A DNA stretch of 53,538 nt from Pseudomonadota bacterium (GTDB lineage Bacteria; Pseudomonadota; Alphaproteobacteria; Rhizobiales; Rhizobiaceae), in contig JAEWPB010000053.1 of assembly GCA_023399465.1 (NCBI GenBank), positions 1-53,538 of the forward strand, read 5' to 3'. The notes below the pieces were generated by a model. That model worked only from the letters and a program-made list of their open reading frames with translations. It was not told the origin of the DNA and ran no database searches. A program made the translations under genes and the position numbers. Shown piece by piece: positions 27,414 to 35,482 of this stretch. Each line of letters begins with the position of its first letter. Position 1 is the stretch's first letter.

Positions 27414-28955
27414 ATGACCATTTCAAAGCTCGATCTCGCTTCGGAAGTGAAAACGATCCTCAGCGACCTCGGTGTTTCCGCCGACCGTTACACCGGTGGC
27501 ACGCTGGCCGTCCGTTCGCCGATCAACGGCGCCGAAATCGGCCTTCTCAAGGAAGATTCCGTCGAAGCCACCAAGGCCAAGATCGAAGGCGCCCACAAGG
27601 CCTTCAAGGAATGGCGCCTGGTTCCGGCTCCCAAGCGCGGTGAACTGATCCGCCTGCTCGGCGAAGAACTGCGCGCTTCGAAGGCAGCTCTCGGCCGCCT
27701 CGTATCGATCGAAGTCGGCAAGATCACCTCGGAAGGCCTCGGCGAGGTCCAGGAAATGATCGACATCTGCGATTTCGCCGTCGGTCTGTCGCGCCAGCTC
27801 TACGGACTCACGATCGCCACCGAGCGCTCGGAACACCGCATGATGGAAACCTGGCATCCGCTCGGCGCCATCGGCATCATCTCCGCCTTCAACTTCCCGG
27901 TCGCCGTCTGGTCGTGGAACGCGGCGCTGGCGCTCGTTTGCGGCAACGCGACGATCTGGAAGCCGTCCGAGAAGACCCCGCTGACCGCGCTTGCCACGCA
28001 TGCTCTGTTCGAGCGCGCCGTGAAGCGCTTCGTCGCTGAAGGCGGTTCGGCCCCGGAGCATCTGGCAGCTCTCCTCATCGGCGGCCGCGAGATCGGCGAA
28101 GTCCTCGTCGACCATCCGAAGGTTCCGCTGGTTTCGGCGACCGGTTCGACCGCCATGGGCCGCGCCGTCGGTCCGCGCCTCGCCAACCGCTTTGCCCGCG
28201 CCATCCTCGAGCTCGGCGGCAACAACGCTGCGATCGTCTGCCCGTCGGCCGACCTCGACCTGACGCTGCGCGGCGTTGCCTTCGCCGCGATGGGCACCGC
28301 TGGTCAGCGCTGCACCACGCTTCGCCGCCTCTTCGTACATGAAAGCGTTTACGACCAGTTCGTTCCGCGCCTGCAGAAGGCTTACGGTTCGGTCACCATC
28401 GGTAACCCGCTGGAAGCCGGTACGCTCGTCGGCCCGCTGATCGACAAGGCTTCCTTCGACAAGATGCAGGGCGCCCTTTCCGAAGCAAAGGCTGCCGGCG
28501 GCAAGGTCACGGGTGGCGAGCGCGCCATGTCCGACGAAGCGGCTGATGCCTTCTACGTCCGTCCGGCTCTGGTCGAGATGCCGTCGCAGACCGGCCCGGT
28601 CGAGAACGAGACCTTCGCGCCGATCCTCTACGTCATGAAGTACAGCGATTTCGACGCCGTCCTCGAACTGCACAATGCCGTTCCGCAGGGCCTGTCTTCG
28701 TCGATCTTCACCAACGACTTGCGTGAAGCCGAAGCTTTCCTGTCGGATCGCGGTTCTGACTGCGGTATCGCCAACGTCAATATCGGTCCGTCCGGTGCTG
28801 AAATCGGCGGCGCGTTCGGCGGCGAAAAGGAAACCGGCGGCGGTCGCGAGTCCGGTTCGGACGCGTGGAAGGCCTACATGCGCCGCGCCACCAACACCAT
28901 CAACTATGGCAAGACGCTGCCGCTCGCGCAGGGCGTCAAGTTCGACGTCGCCTAA
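27414..28955 (+). CDS. amaB: Aminoadipate-semialdehyde / piperideine-6-carboxylate dehydrogenase (AmaB, ALDH7 family)
   Basis: A 513-residue NAD-dependent aldehyde dehydrogenase of the ALDH7/antiquitin group. Catalytic Cys300 lies in TAGQRCTTLRRLF and general-base Glu266 in AILELGGNNAAIV; the NAD-binding loop has SATGSTAMGRAVG. The antiquitin-like C-terminal part contains IANVNIGPSGAEIGGAFGG and the GGGRESGSDAWKAYMRRAT segment. ATG 27414 is chosen because a GGAAAG ribosome site precedes it; an in-frame ATG at 27390 is less well placed. It oxidises the semialdehyde in equilibrium with piperideine-6-carboxylate to 2-aminoadipate. Confidence 0.88.
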   Translation: MTISKLDLASEVKTILSDLGVSADRYTGGTLAVRSPINGAEIGLLKEDSVEATKAKIEGAHKAFKEWRLVPAPKRGELIRLLGEELRASKAALGRLVSIEVGKITSEGLGEVQEMIDICDFAVGLSRQLYGLTIATERSEHRMMETWHPLGAIGIISAFNFPVAVWSWNAALALVCGNATIWKPSEKTPLTALATHALFERAVKRFVAEGGSAPEHLAALLIGGREIGEVLVDHPKVPLVSATGSTAMGRAVGPRLANRFARAILELGGNNAAIVCPSADLDLTLRGVAFAAMGTAGQRCTTLRRLFVHESVYDQFVPRLQKAYGSVTIGNPLEAGTLVGPLIDKASFDKMQGALSEAKAAGGKVTGGERAMSDEAADAFYVRPALVEMPSQTGPVENETFAPILYVMKYSDFDAVLELHNAVPQGLSSSIFTNDLREAEAFLSDRGSDCGIANVNIGPSGAEIGGAFGGEKETGGGRESGSDAWKAYMRRATNTINYGKTLPLAQGVKFDVA

Positions 28956-28965
28956 GGGGTGTTGA

Positions 28966-30195
28966 ATGACCGTGGAAAATCAGGGCGGGGTTGAGTTCAT
29001 CCCCGCCGAGCGGCTGGGCGCGATCGGGGTTTCCGAAATCCTGAAGATCGGCGCCCGGGCGGTCGAGATGAAGCGCAGCGGCAAGGATGTCATCATCCTT
29101 GGCGCCGGCGAACCGGATTTCGACACGCCCGAGAACATCAAGGAAGCGGCGGCCCGCGCGATGCAGGCCGGCGCGACCAAATATACCGCCCTCGACGGAA
29201 CGCTGGAACTGAAGGCGGCGATCATCGCCAAGTTCAAGCGCGACAACGAGCTCGAATACACTGCCGACGAAATCACCGTTTCGACGGGCGCCAAGCAGGT
29301 CATCTACAATGCCCTGATGGCCACCATCAATCCGGGCGACGAAGTTGTGATCCCGACGCCTTACTGGGTGTCCTACTCCGACATCGTGCAGATCGTCGGC
29401 GGCGTGCCCGTACTGATCCCCTGCTCGGAGGAAAATGGCTTCCGTCTGCAGGCCAGTGACCTCGACAAGGCAATCACGCCGAAGACGCGCTGGATCATCC
29501 TGAACTCGCCGTCGAATCCGTCGGGCGCCGCCTATACCGCGGAGCAGTACCGTCCGGTGCTGGATGTCCTGCTGAAACATCCGCAGGTGTGGATCATGGC
29601 GGACGATATGTACGAGCACATCGTCTATGACGGCTTCAAGTTTGCGACGCCGGCGCAGGTCGAGCCGCGGTTGAAGAACCGGACATTGACGATCAACGGC
29701 GTATCGAAGTCCTATGCGATGACCGGCTGGCGCATCGGTTACGCCGGTGGTCCGAAGGCCCTGATCAAGGCAATGGCCGTGGTCCAGAGCCAGGCGACGT
29801 CCTGCCCGTCCTCGGTCGGCCAGGCGGCAGCCGTCGAAGCGCTGAACGGCCCGCAGGTGATCGTTTACGAACGCTGCAAGTCGTTCGAGGAACGGCGCGA
29901 TCTGGTGGTCGCCGGGCTGAACGCGATCCCCGGTCTCGTCTGCCCGAAGCCTGAAGGTGCGTTCTACACCTTTGCAAGCTGTGCCGGCGTGATCGGCAAG
30001 ACGCAGGCGGACGGCAAGGTCATCGAAAGCGACCGCGACTTCTGCGAATATCTGCTGGTTTCGGCAGGTGTCGCCGTCGTGCCGGGCTCGGCTTTCGGCC
30101 TCGCGCCGTATTTCCGGATTTCCTATGCCACCTCGACGGCGGAACTCAAGGAAGCACTGGCACGCATCGCGAAGGCCTGCGCCGCCCTCACCTGA
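28966..30195 (+). CDS. Class I aminotransferase, probable 2-aminoadipate aminotransferase
   Basis: A 409-residue PLP-dependent aspartate-aminotransferase-family enzyme. The Schiff-base lysine is Lys248 in SKSYAMTGWRIGYAG. Other motifs are the PTPYWVSYSDI loop, NSPSNPSGAAYT (cofactor Asn) and the C-terminal FRISYATS carboxylate-binding Arg. It starts 10 bp after amaB and ends the operon before a strong terminator. In this pathway the missing step is conversion of 2-aminoadipate to 2-oxoadipate, so that is the likely role. By sequence alone it could equally be a general aspartate/prephenate aminotransferase. Confidence 0.85.
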   Translation: MTVENQGGVEFIPAERLGAIGVSEILKIGARAVEMKRSGKDVIILGAGEPDFDTPENIKEAAARAMQAGATKYTALDGTLELKAAIIAKFKRDNELEYTADEITVSTGAKQVIYNALMATINPGDEVVIPTPYWVSYSDIVQIVGGVPVLIPCSEENGFRLQASDLDKAITPKTRWIILNSPSNPSGAAYTAEQYRPVLDVLLKHPQVWIMADDMYEHIVYDGFKFATPAQVEPRLKNRTLTINGVSKSYAMTGWRIGYAGGPKALIKAMAVVQSQATSCPSSVGQAAAVEALNGPQVIVYERCKSFEERRDLVVAGLNAIPGLVCPKPEGAFYTFASCAGVIGKTQADGKVIESDRDFCEYLLVSAGVAVVPGSAFGLAPYFRISYATSTAELKEALARIAKACAALT

Positions 30196-30216
30196 GATCG
30201 GTGAGCTCCAGAAACG

Positions 30217-30256
30217 AAGAAGCCGGGTAGATCCACATCTCCCCGGCTTCTTTTTG
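30217..30256 (+). terminator. Rho-independent terminator of the hglS-amaAB operon
   Basis: GAAGCCGGG and CCCGGCTTC form a perfect 9-bp stem over a 14-nt loop, followed by five T residues. It lies 22 bp past the aminotransferase stop and 18 bp before the stop of the convergent ABC permease gene. On the minus strand the trailing run is weaker but could still end the convergent operon. Confidence 0.92.
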
Positions 30257-30273
30257 TCGTTGATGTCGGGGCC

Positions 30274-31074
30274 TTAGCGGTCGTCGCCGGCCATGGCCCC
30301 GAGCAGCTTCGGCAGGTCGCCGAAGCGGGCGATCAGGCTGAAGATTACCGCCGCCGTCAGAACGAACAAAACCGTTACCGATGCCATGGTGGGCGTGTAG
30401 CCGTAGCGCAGCGCGTTGAAGATCTTGATCGGCAGCGTTTCCATGGTGAAGCCGACGGTCATGTAGGCAACGATGTATTCGTTGAGCGACAGCACGAATG
30501 CGAAGGCGTAGCCGGAGACCAGATAAGGGCGGATCAGCGGCAGCACGACCGTGCGGAAGACGGTCTTGTCGTCGGCACCCATGGTGGAGGCCGCCTCTAC
30601 CAGAGAACGGTCGATCGAGGTGAAGCCGAGGGACAAGGTCACCAACGGCAGGGTGACGAAGAAGATCGCGTGGCTGATGACGGCCGTCCACGCCTGCCCG
30701 TAAAAGCCGGTCGTCGCCCAGAATGTCAGCATGCCGAGCGCGGTGATGACGGGCGGAAGCGTGAATGGTGCGATCCCCTGTACCTGGAAGATGTTGGCCC
30801 AGGGCGCGCTGCGCCGCCACAGGAACCAGGCGAGCGGCAGGGCGATGGCGACGGCGAGCGCCGCGGACAGCAGCGCCAGCGTCAGCGAGGCGAATAGCGC
30901 GTTTCGCCATTCGTGGTTGGTGAAGATCTCGGCATACCACGACAGCGAAAAGCCCTGCGGCGGAAATTTCAGGTTCTGCTTCTCATTGACCGAGACGCCA
31001 GCAACAACGATCAGCGGTGCGGCCATGAACAGACCGATTGCCAGGAAGAAAAGGCGGCGGAAGAGATCGGTCAT
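30274..31074 (-). CDS. ABC transporter permease, PotC-like
   Basis: A 266-residue inner-membrane permease with six helices and the binding-protein-dependent-transport EAA loop ASTMGADDKTVFRTVVLPLI at about residue 165. Its sequence places it with the second permease of spermidine/putrescine or 2-aminoethylphosphonate-type importers. It is the last gene of the ureohydrolase-ABC operon and overlaps the first permease by ATGA at 31074-31071. Substrate unknown; polyamine or guanidino compound is likely from context. Confidence 0.85.
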   Translation of the reverse strand: MTDLFRRLFFLAIGLFMAAPLIVVAGVSVNEKQNLKFPPQGFSLSWYAEIFTNHEWRNALFASLTLALLSAALAVAIALPLAWFLWRRSAPWANIFQVQGIAPFTLPPVITALGMLTFWATTGFYGQAWTAVISHAIFFVTLPLVTLSLGFTSIDRSLVEAASTMGADDKTVFRTVVLPLIRPYLVSGYAFAFVLSLNEYIVAYMTVGFTMETLPIKIFNALRYGYTPTMASVTVLFVLTAAVIFSLIARFGDLPKLLGAMAGDDR

Positions 31075-31925
31075 GCGGCTTCTCCCTTGCGCCCGACCAG
31101 CAGCGTCAGGCCAACGAGCGCCAGGGTGACGAGCACGAGGAATACGGCCATCGCGGCAGCAAACGGCATGTTGGACTGATAGATGGCCTGGTCGGTGATC
31201 AGCACCGACAGGGTCCAGTGCTGCGGGCGGCCGAGAAGTTGCGGCAGAAGGTAGGAACCAAGCGCGAAGATGAAGACCATGATCAGGGTAGCGATGATGG
31301 TGTTGCGGAGTGCCGGCACGACGACGGTGAAGAAGGCCTTGACCGGCGAAGCGCCAAGCGTGCGCGCCGCTTCAGTCAGCGTTGGATCCAGTCGGACCAG
31401 CGCGGGATAGAGGACCAGTACCGTATAGGGGAAGGCCTGGTAGACCATCCCTGTCAGGACTGCCCCAAAACTCGGGGAAAGCGCCATCGGCTTGTCCATG
31501 AGGCCGAGAGCCACGAACAGATTGGTGATGCCGGCGGTCCGCGAAAAGAGCGTCGACCAGGCGAAACCGATGATGACCTCCGACAGTGACAGGATGGCAA
31601 GAAGGGCCACCAGCCATACGACCTGAGCCCTTCGCTGCATTCGCGTCAGCAGGTAGGTGAACGGGATTCCGATCAGGACGCAACAGACAGCAACCGCGAT
31701 CGCGAGGAACAGCGAGAAGCCGAGCACCCCGGCGAAGAAGGTGCTGATGAAGCGTGCATAGTTGGAAAAGACGAAGGCAGGTTCGTAGAACCCGCCCTGG
31801 AGGCGCTGGAAAAAGCTGACGGCGATCATCGTCCCGAACGGGATGACGAAGAACACGGTCAGCATACCCGCCGGGAAGATCAGCGGGCTGTAGTCTGCGA
31901 GAGTTTGCGGCGCTTCGCGTTTCAT
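31071..31925 (-). CDS. ABC transporter permease, PotB-like
   Basis: A 284-residue permease with six transmembrane helices and the EAA loop EAARTLGASPVKAFFTVVVP. The start at 31925 overlaps the ATPase gene by ATGA. It belongs with the first permease of PotABCD-type importers. Together with the other permease, the ATPase and the binding protein it forms a complete importer. Confidence 0.85.
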   Translation of the reverse strand: MKREAPQTLADYSPLIFPAGMLTVFFVIPFGTMIAVSFFQRLQGGFYEPAFVFSNYARFISTFFAGVLGFSLFLAIAVAVCCVLIGIPFTYLLTRMQRRAQVVWLVALLAILSLSEVIIGFAWSTLFSRTAGITNLFVALGLMDKPMALSPSFGAVLTGMVYQAFPYTVLVLYPALVRLDPTLTEAARTLGASPVKAFFTVVVPALRNTIIATLIMVFIFALGSYLLPQLLGRPQHWTLSVLITDQAIYQSNMPFAAAMAVFLVLVTLALVGLTLLVGRKGEAA

Positions 31926-32959
31926 TTCGTCAGCACCACGCAGACGTCGGGCGTGAGACGGATGCCGACGTCGTCGCCTACCGTTACGGAAGGACGCTCA
32001 CGCGGCGTCGAGACGGCGATGATCTGCTTGCCTGCAACGTCGACGAAGGTTTCGATGGTGCCGCCGAGATCGCGGATGAAGGTGACCTTGCCGGTCAGTG
32101 TCCCCTGCCCCGGCGCAGTCAGGTTGATGTCCTCGGGGCGGACGGAAAGCGTTGCCTTGCCGAGGCCCTGAGGAAGTGCGACGCCCTCGACCGTCTGACC
32201 GAGAACGACGGCACGACCGGCGCTGTCGGCTTCGGTGTCCAGCAGGTTTGTCATGCCGATGAAGTCGGCAACGAAGCGGTCTGCAGGCCGGCGGTAGATC
32301 TCGATCGGGCTTGCGGCCTGCCGGATTTCGCCGCCGTTCATGACGACGACTGTATCGGCCATGGTCATGGCTTCGCGCTGGTCGTGGGTGACGACGATGG
32401 TGGTGATGCCGAGCTTCTGCTGCAACTGGCGCAGTTCCACCTGCATGGCCTCGCGAAGCTTGGCGTCAAGCGCGGAAAGCGGCTCGTCGAGCAGGAACAG
32501 CTTGGGTGAAATCGTAAGGGCACGGGCGATCGCGACGCGCTGGCGCTGGCCGCCGGACAGCTTGCTCACCGGTCGGTCCGCGTAGCCCGGAAGATGGATC
32601 ATGGCGAGAAGTTCGTCGACGCGCTTCTTCTGCGCTTCCCTGTCCACGCCGCGGATGCGCAGCGGATAGGCGATATTCTCGCCGACCTTCAGGTGCGGGA
32701 AAAGCGCCAGCGACTGGAAGACCATGCCGAGATTGCGCTGGTGGGTCGGGATTCGGGTGATGTCTTCGTCATCGAGGACGATGGCACCGCCGGTCGGGCT
32801 GTCAAGGCCGGCAATCATCCGCAGCAATGTCGTCTTGCCGCAGCCCGACGGGCCGAGCATGCAGACGAAGGTTCCGTGCGGAACGTTCAGTTGCACGGAG
32901 TTCACAGCGGTGAAAGTGCCGAATTGTTTCGTGACGCTGTTGAGAGCGAGACCGGACAT
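31922..32959 (-). CDS. ABC transporter ATPase, PotA-like
   Basis: A 345-residue ATPase. Walker A is GPSGCGKTT at about residues 36-44, the signature LSGGQRQRVAIARAL follows, Walker B is LFLLDEPLSALD, and the switch His lies in VTHDQREAMTMAD. The C-terminal TOBE domain (LSVRPEDINLTAPGQG) is typical of PotA and FbpC-type ATPases. It lies 68 bp downstream of the binding-protein gene. Confidence 0.93.
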   Translation of the reverse strand: MSGLALNSVTKQFGTFTAVNSVQLNVPHGTFVCMLGPSGCGKTTLLRMIAGLDSPTGGAIVLDDEDITRIPTHQRNLGMVFQSLALFPHLKVGENIAYPLRIRGVDREAQKKRVDELLAMIHLPGYADRPVSKLSGGQRQRVAIARALTISPKLFLLDEPLSALDAKLREAMQVELRQLQQKLGITTIVVTHDQREAMTMADTVVVMNGGEIRQAASPIEIYRRPADRFVADFIGMTNLLDTEADSAGRAVVLGQTVEGVALPQGLGKATLSVRPEDINLTAPGQGTLTGKVTFIRDLGGTIETFVDVAGKQIIAVSTPRERPSVTVGDDVGIRLTPDVCVVLTK

Positions 32960-33027
32960 TCATGTTCCTACTGGTCGATCATGTGGAGGCCGCCGGTGCG
33001 GCGGCCTCGTTGTTGCTGTACTGACGA

Positions 33028-34116
33028 TCAGCCGACGATCAGTTCGGTCCACTTCTGGTTCAGCCAGTCCGACTTGGTCTGGTAGAGGTCGTAGCGCGGG
33101 ATGATCGGATCGATATCGGAGGATACCGACGCGAATTCCTGCTCACTCAGGTCAAGCAGTTCGCGCTTGACGGTCGGGGCGGTGCCGACCTTGCGCGACA
33201 GGGTCGCCTGGATCGACGGCTGGCACATGTAGTCGATGAAGACATGTGCTTCCTCGCCCTTGGTCGATGCGCGCGACAGCGCCCAGCAACCGGAATCCTG
33301 GATGCCGCCTTCCTGCGGGAAGGTCGAGCGGACCGGCTGTCCGTCGGCGGCGGCAAGGCCGGTGACGTCGTGGTAATACTGGCCCATCGGGATTTCGCCT
33401 GATTTCAGCGCCTGTTCGAACTGGGCTTCGTCGCGGTACCAGAGCGCCACGTTCGGCTTCACTTCGGCGAGCTTCTCGAAAGCCTTGAGGATGCCTTCCT
33501 CGGTGTCGAGGGCATTGGTGCCGCCGAAGTAGGTCTTTGCGGTGACTTCGAGGAGGAAGGAGTTGGAAACCAGTGCCAGAAGACCGATCTGGTTTGCGTT
33601 TGCCGGATCCCACAGCGCCTGCCACGAGGTCGGCGCTTCCTTGTAGACGTCGGTGTTGGTGACGAGGGTGATGTACCATGCGACGGCGCCGATACCGGCG
33701 ATGCGGCCGTCCGGATACTTGTTGACGAAGCGGTCGAGCAGGGCGGAGGCGTTCTTGATCTTGGCGGTGTCGAGCGGGGTCCACAGCTCGGTCGCCTGGC
33801 CCTTCAGCATGGCGACCTGCGACATCATCGAGACGTCGGCCGGAGCCTGGCCGGCCTTGGCGGCCTGTTCGAGCTGCACGAGCCATGCTTCACCGGTCGG
33901 TTCGGCCACGGATTCGACCGCGATGCCGGTCGCCTTGGTGAACTCGGGGAAGATGTGCTCGTCGAAAGACTTCTTGAAGTAGCCGCCGTAGACGCCGACT
34001 TTCAGCGACTTGTCCTGGGCGCGCAGGATCGACGGCATCGCCAGCATGCTGGCGCCGGCGAGACCGGCACCGAGCACCGTGCGGCGGCTCAGGTTGGTAT
34101 GCAGGATCTTGCTCAT
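33028..34116 (-). CDS. ABC transporter periplasmic binding protein, PotD-like
   Basis: A 362-residue protein exported by the Tat route: the N-terminus has LSRRTVLGAGLAGASMLAM with the twin-arginine motif, cleaved near ILRAQ. Mature segments SLKVGVYGGYFKKSFDEHIF and YPDGRIAGIGAVAWYITLVT are typical of PotD/PotF-like polyamine-binding proteins. ATG 34116 is chosen because it starts the signal peptide; the longer upstream frame is unrelated. It follows the ureohydrolase gene after 118 bp that contain a perfect 14-bp palindrome. The ligand is probably a cationic amine or guanidino compound. Confidence 0.88.
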   Translation of the reverse strand: MSKILHTNLSRRTVLGAGLAGASMLAMPSILRAQDKSLKVGVYGGYFKKSFDEHIFPEFTKATGIAVESVAEPTGEAWLVQLEQAAKAGQAPADVSMMSQVAMLKGQATELWTPLDTAKIKNASALLDRFVNKYPDGRIAGIGAVAWYITLVTNTDVYKEAPTSWQALWDPANANQIGLLALVSNSFLLEVTAKTYFGGTNALDTEEGILKAFEKLAEVKPNVALWYRDEAQFEQALKSGEIPMGQYYHDVTGLAAADGQPVRSTFPQEGGIQDSGCWALSRASTKGEEAHVFIDYMCQPSIQATLSRKVGTAPTVKRELLDLSEQEFASVSSDIDPIIPRYDLYQTKSDWLNQKWTELIVG

Positions 34117-34194
34117 TTTAGTGTTCCCTTTTCTTGCTTTGGTATTTGCTTTTAATACTCTTCTTCGGCCCGGAGCCCAAATGGTCGTGGCGGC

Positions 34195-34208
34195 GTGCGG
34201 CGCCGCAC
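34195..34208. repeat. 14-bp perfect palindrome between ureohydrolase and binding-protein genes
   Basis: GTGCGGCGCCGCAC is self-complementary and lies inside the 118-bp intercistronic gap. In RNA it would give a short GC-rich hairpin, placed where transcript processing often raises binding-protein expression over its neighbours. Confidence 0.4.
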
Positions 34209-34234
34209 ACATTGCTACTTCCTGGGGCGCCCGA

Positions 34235-35296
34235 TCAAGCCCGTTTTCCGTTCACCCACGGGCTGTAGACCATCAGGCTGAGGATCTCGAACAGCACCTG
34301 AGCGGCAACATGGGCGGTATTGGTGGTTGCATCATATTGCGGGGCGACTTCGACGACATCGCCGCCGACAAGGTTGATGCCCTTCAGGCCGCGGATCAGT
34401 TCGAGGACTTCGCGGGTGGTCAGGCCGCCAATCTCGGGCGTGCCGGTGCCGGGCGCAAAGCTCGGATCGACGCTGTCGATGTCGAACGAAAGGTAGGTCG
34501 GGCCGTCGCCGACGATCTTCTTCGCCTTTTCGATGATGGCAGGCATGCCCATGCCCGTGACTTCTTCCGCGTGGATGACAGTCATGCCGGACTCGTAGGA
34601 GAACTCCCAGAGATATTCTGCAGCGCCGCGAATGCCGATCTGCACGGTACGGGTCGGGTCGAGGACGCCGTCGAGCACGGCATTTCGGAACGGACCGGCG
34701 TGATGGAACTTCGTCTGGTCGAACGGGCCGCTGGTGTCGCAATGGGCATCGATGTGGATGAGGCCGACAGGCTGCTTTTTGCCGACGGCCTTCAGGATCG
34801 GGTAGCTGATCGAGTGGTCACCGCCGACCGACAGCGGCACGACACCGGCATCGACGATCTGGTTCAGGCGCCGCTCGATGTCGATGTGGCTTTGTTCGAG
34901 GCGATAGCGGCTGGCAAAGGCGATGTCACCGATGTCGGCCACCCGCAACTCGAAGCACGGCGCGCATTCGAGAACGTGGTTGTAGGGGCCGATGCGCTCG
35001 ATGGTGCGCAGCGCCCGCGGCCCGAAACGCGAACCGTTGCGGTTGGTAACCCCGAGATCCATCGGGATGCCGAGGAGCGCCACCTGCAGGTCGCCGAAAT
35101 CGGGGTTGTCATTGTCGACCGGCCTTGACGGCGCTGAGAGCAGCGTCGGGATGCCGGCATAGGGTGCGAGACGCGTGCCGCTCTTGCTGATGATCTTTTC
35201 CGCCACCCGCCGGAACTTCGGATCATGGATATCGCTTCCGGCGCTTTCGCCGAACCGAGACTGGAGATCCTTGAGCTTATTTTCGTTCCACGACAT
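34235..35296 (-). CDS. Ureohydrolase (agmatinase/arginase family)
   Basis: A 353-residue binuclear manganese ureohydrolase. The metal ligands are visible in SVGGDHSISYP, HIDAHCDTSGPF and FDIDSVDPSFAPGTGTPE. ATG 35296 follows an AGGGTG ribosome site; an upstream ATG at 35320 lacks one. Family members release urea from arginine, agmatine, guanidinobutyrate, guanidinopropionate or guanidine. It is the first gene of an operon with a PotABCD-type importer and is divergent from a lysR gene, so an imported guanidino compound is the likely substrate. Its position next to the lysine/pipecolate block makes homoarginine (urea plus lysine) an attractive but untested option. Confidence 0.85.
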   Translation of the reverse strand: MSWNENKLKDLQSRFGESAGSDIHDPKFRRVAEKIISKSGTRLAPYAGIPTLLSAPSRPVDNDNPDFGDLQVALLGIPMDLGVTNRNGSRFGPRALRTIERIGPYNHVLECAPCFELRVADIGDIAFASRYRLEQSHIDIERRLNQIVDAGVVPLSVGGDHSISYPILKAVGKKQPVGLIHIDAHCDTSGPFDQTKFHHAGPFRNAVLDGVLDPTRTVQIGIRGAAEYLWEFSYESGMTVIHAEEVTGMGMPAIIEKAKKIVGDGPTYLSFDIDSVDPSFAPGTGTPEIGGLTTREVLELIRGLKGINLVGGDVVEVAPQYDATTNTAHVAAQVLFEILSLMVYSPWVNGKRA

Positions 35297-35381
35297 GGAC
35301 ACCCTCGCTTTCGTGTTCACAAAGACTTGGGGGCGTCAGGCCGGATTCGTGGCTTGCATACTGATGTTCCCCAAGTCGTTA

Positions 35382-35408
35382 TTGTTATTGACGACCATTA
35401 CGTAACAA
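35382..35408. promoter_or_regulatory. Candidate LysR operator in the divergent lysR-ureohydrolase region
   Basis: TTGTTA and TAACAA form a perfect inverted repeat around 15 bases, in an AT-rich stretch 86 bp from the ureohydrolase start and 75 bp from the lysR start. This is the geometry of a LysR recognition site (T-N11-A inside a longer dyad). The AT-richness contrasts with both genes. Confidence 0.5.
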
Positions 35409-35482
35409 AATCGATGGAAATGCAATTGTCATTGTTGTAGCGTTTCGCGTGAGAAAATTTCACACAACCTGCATGGGTGCCG

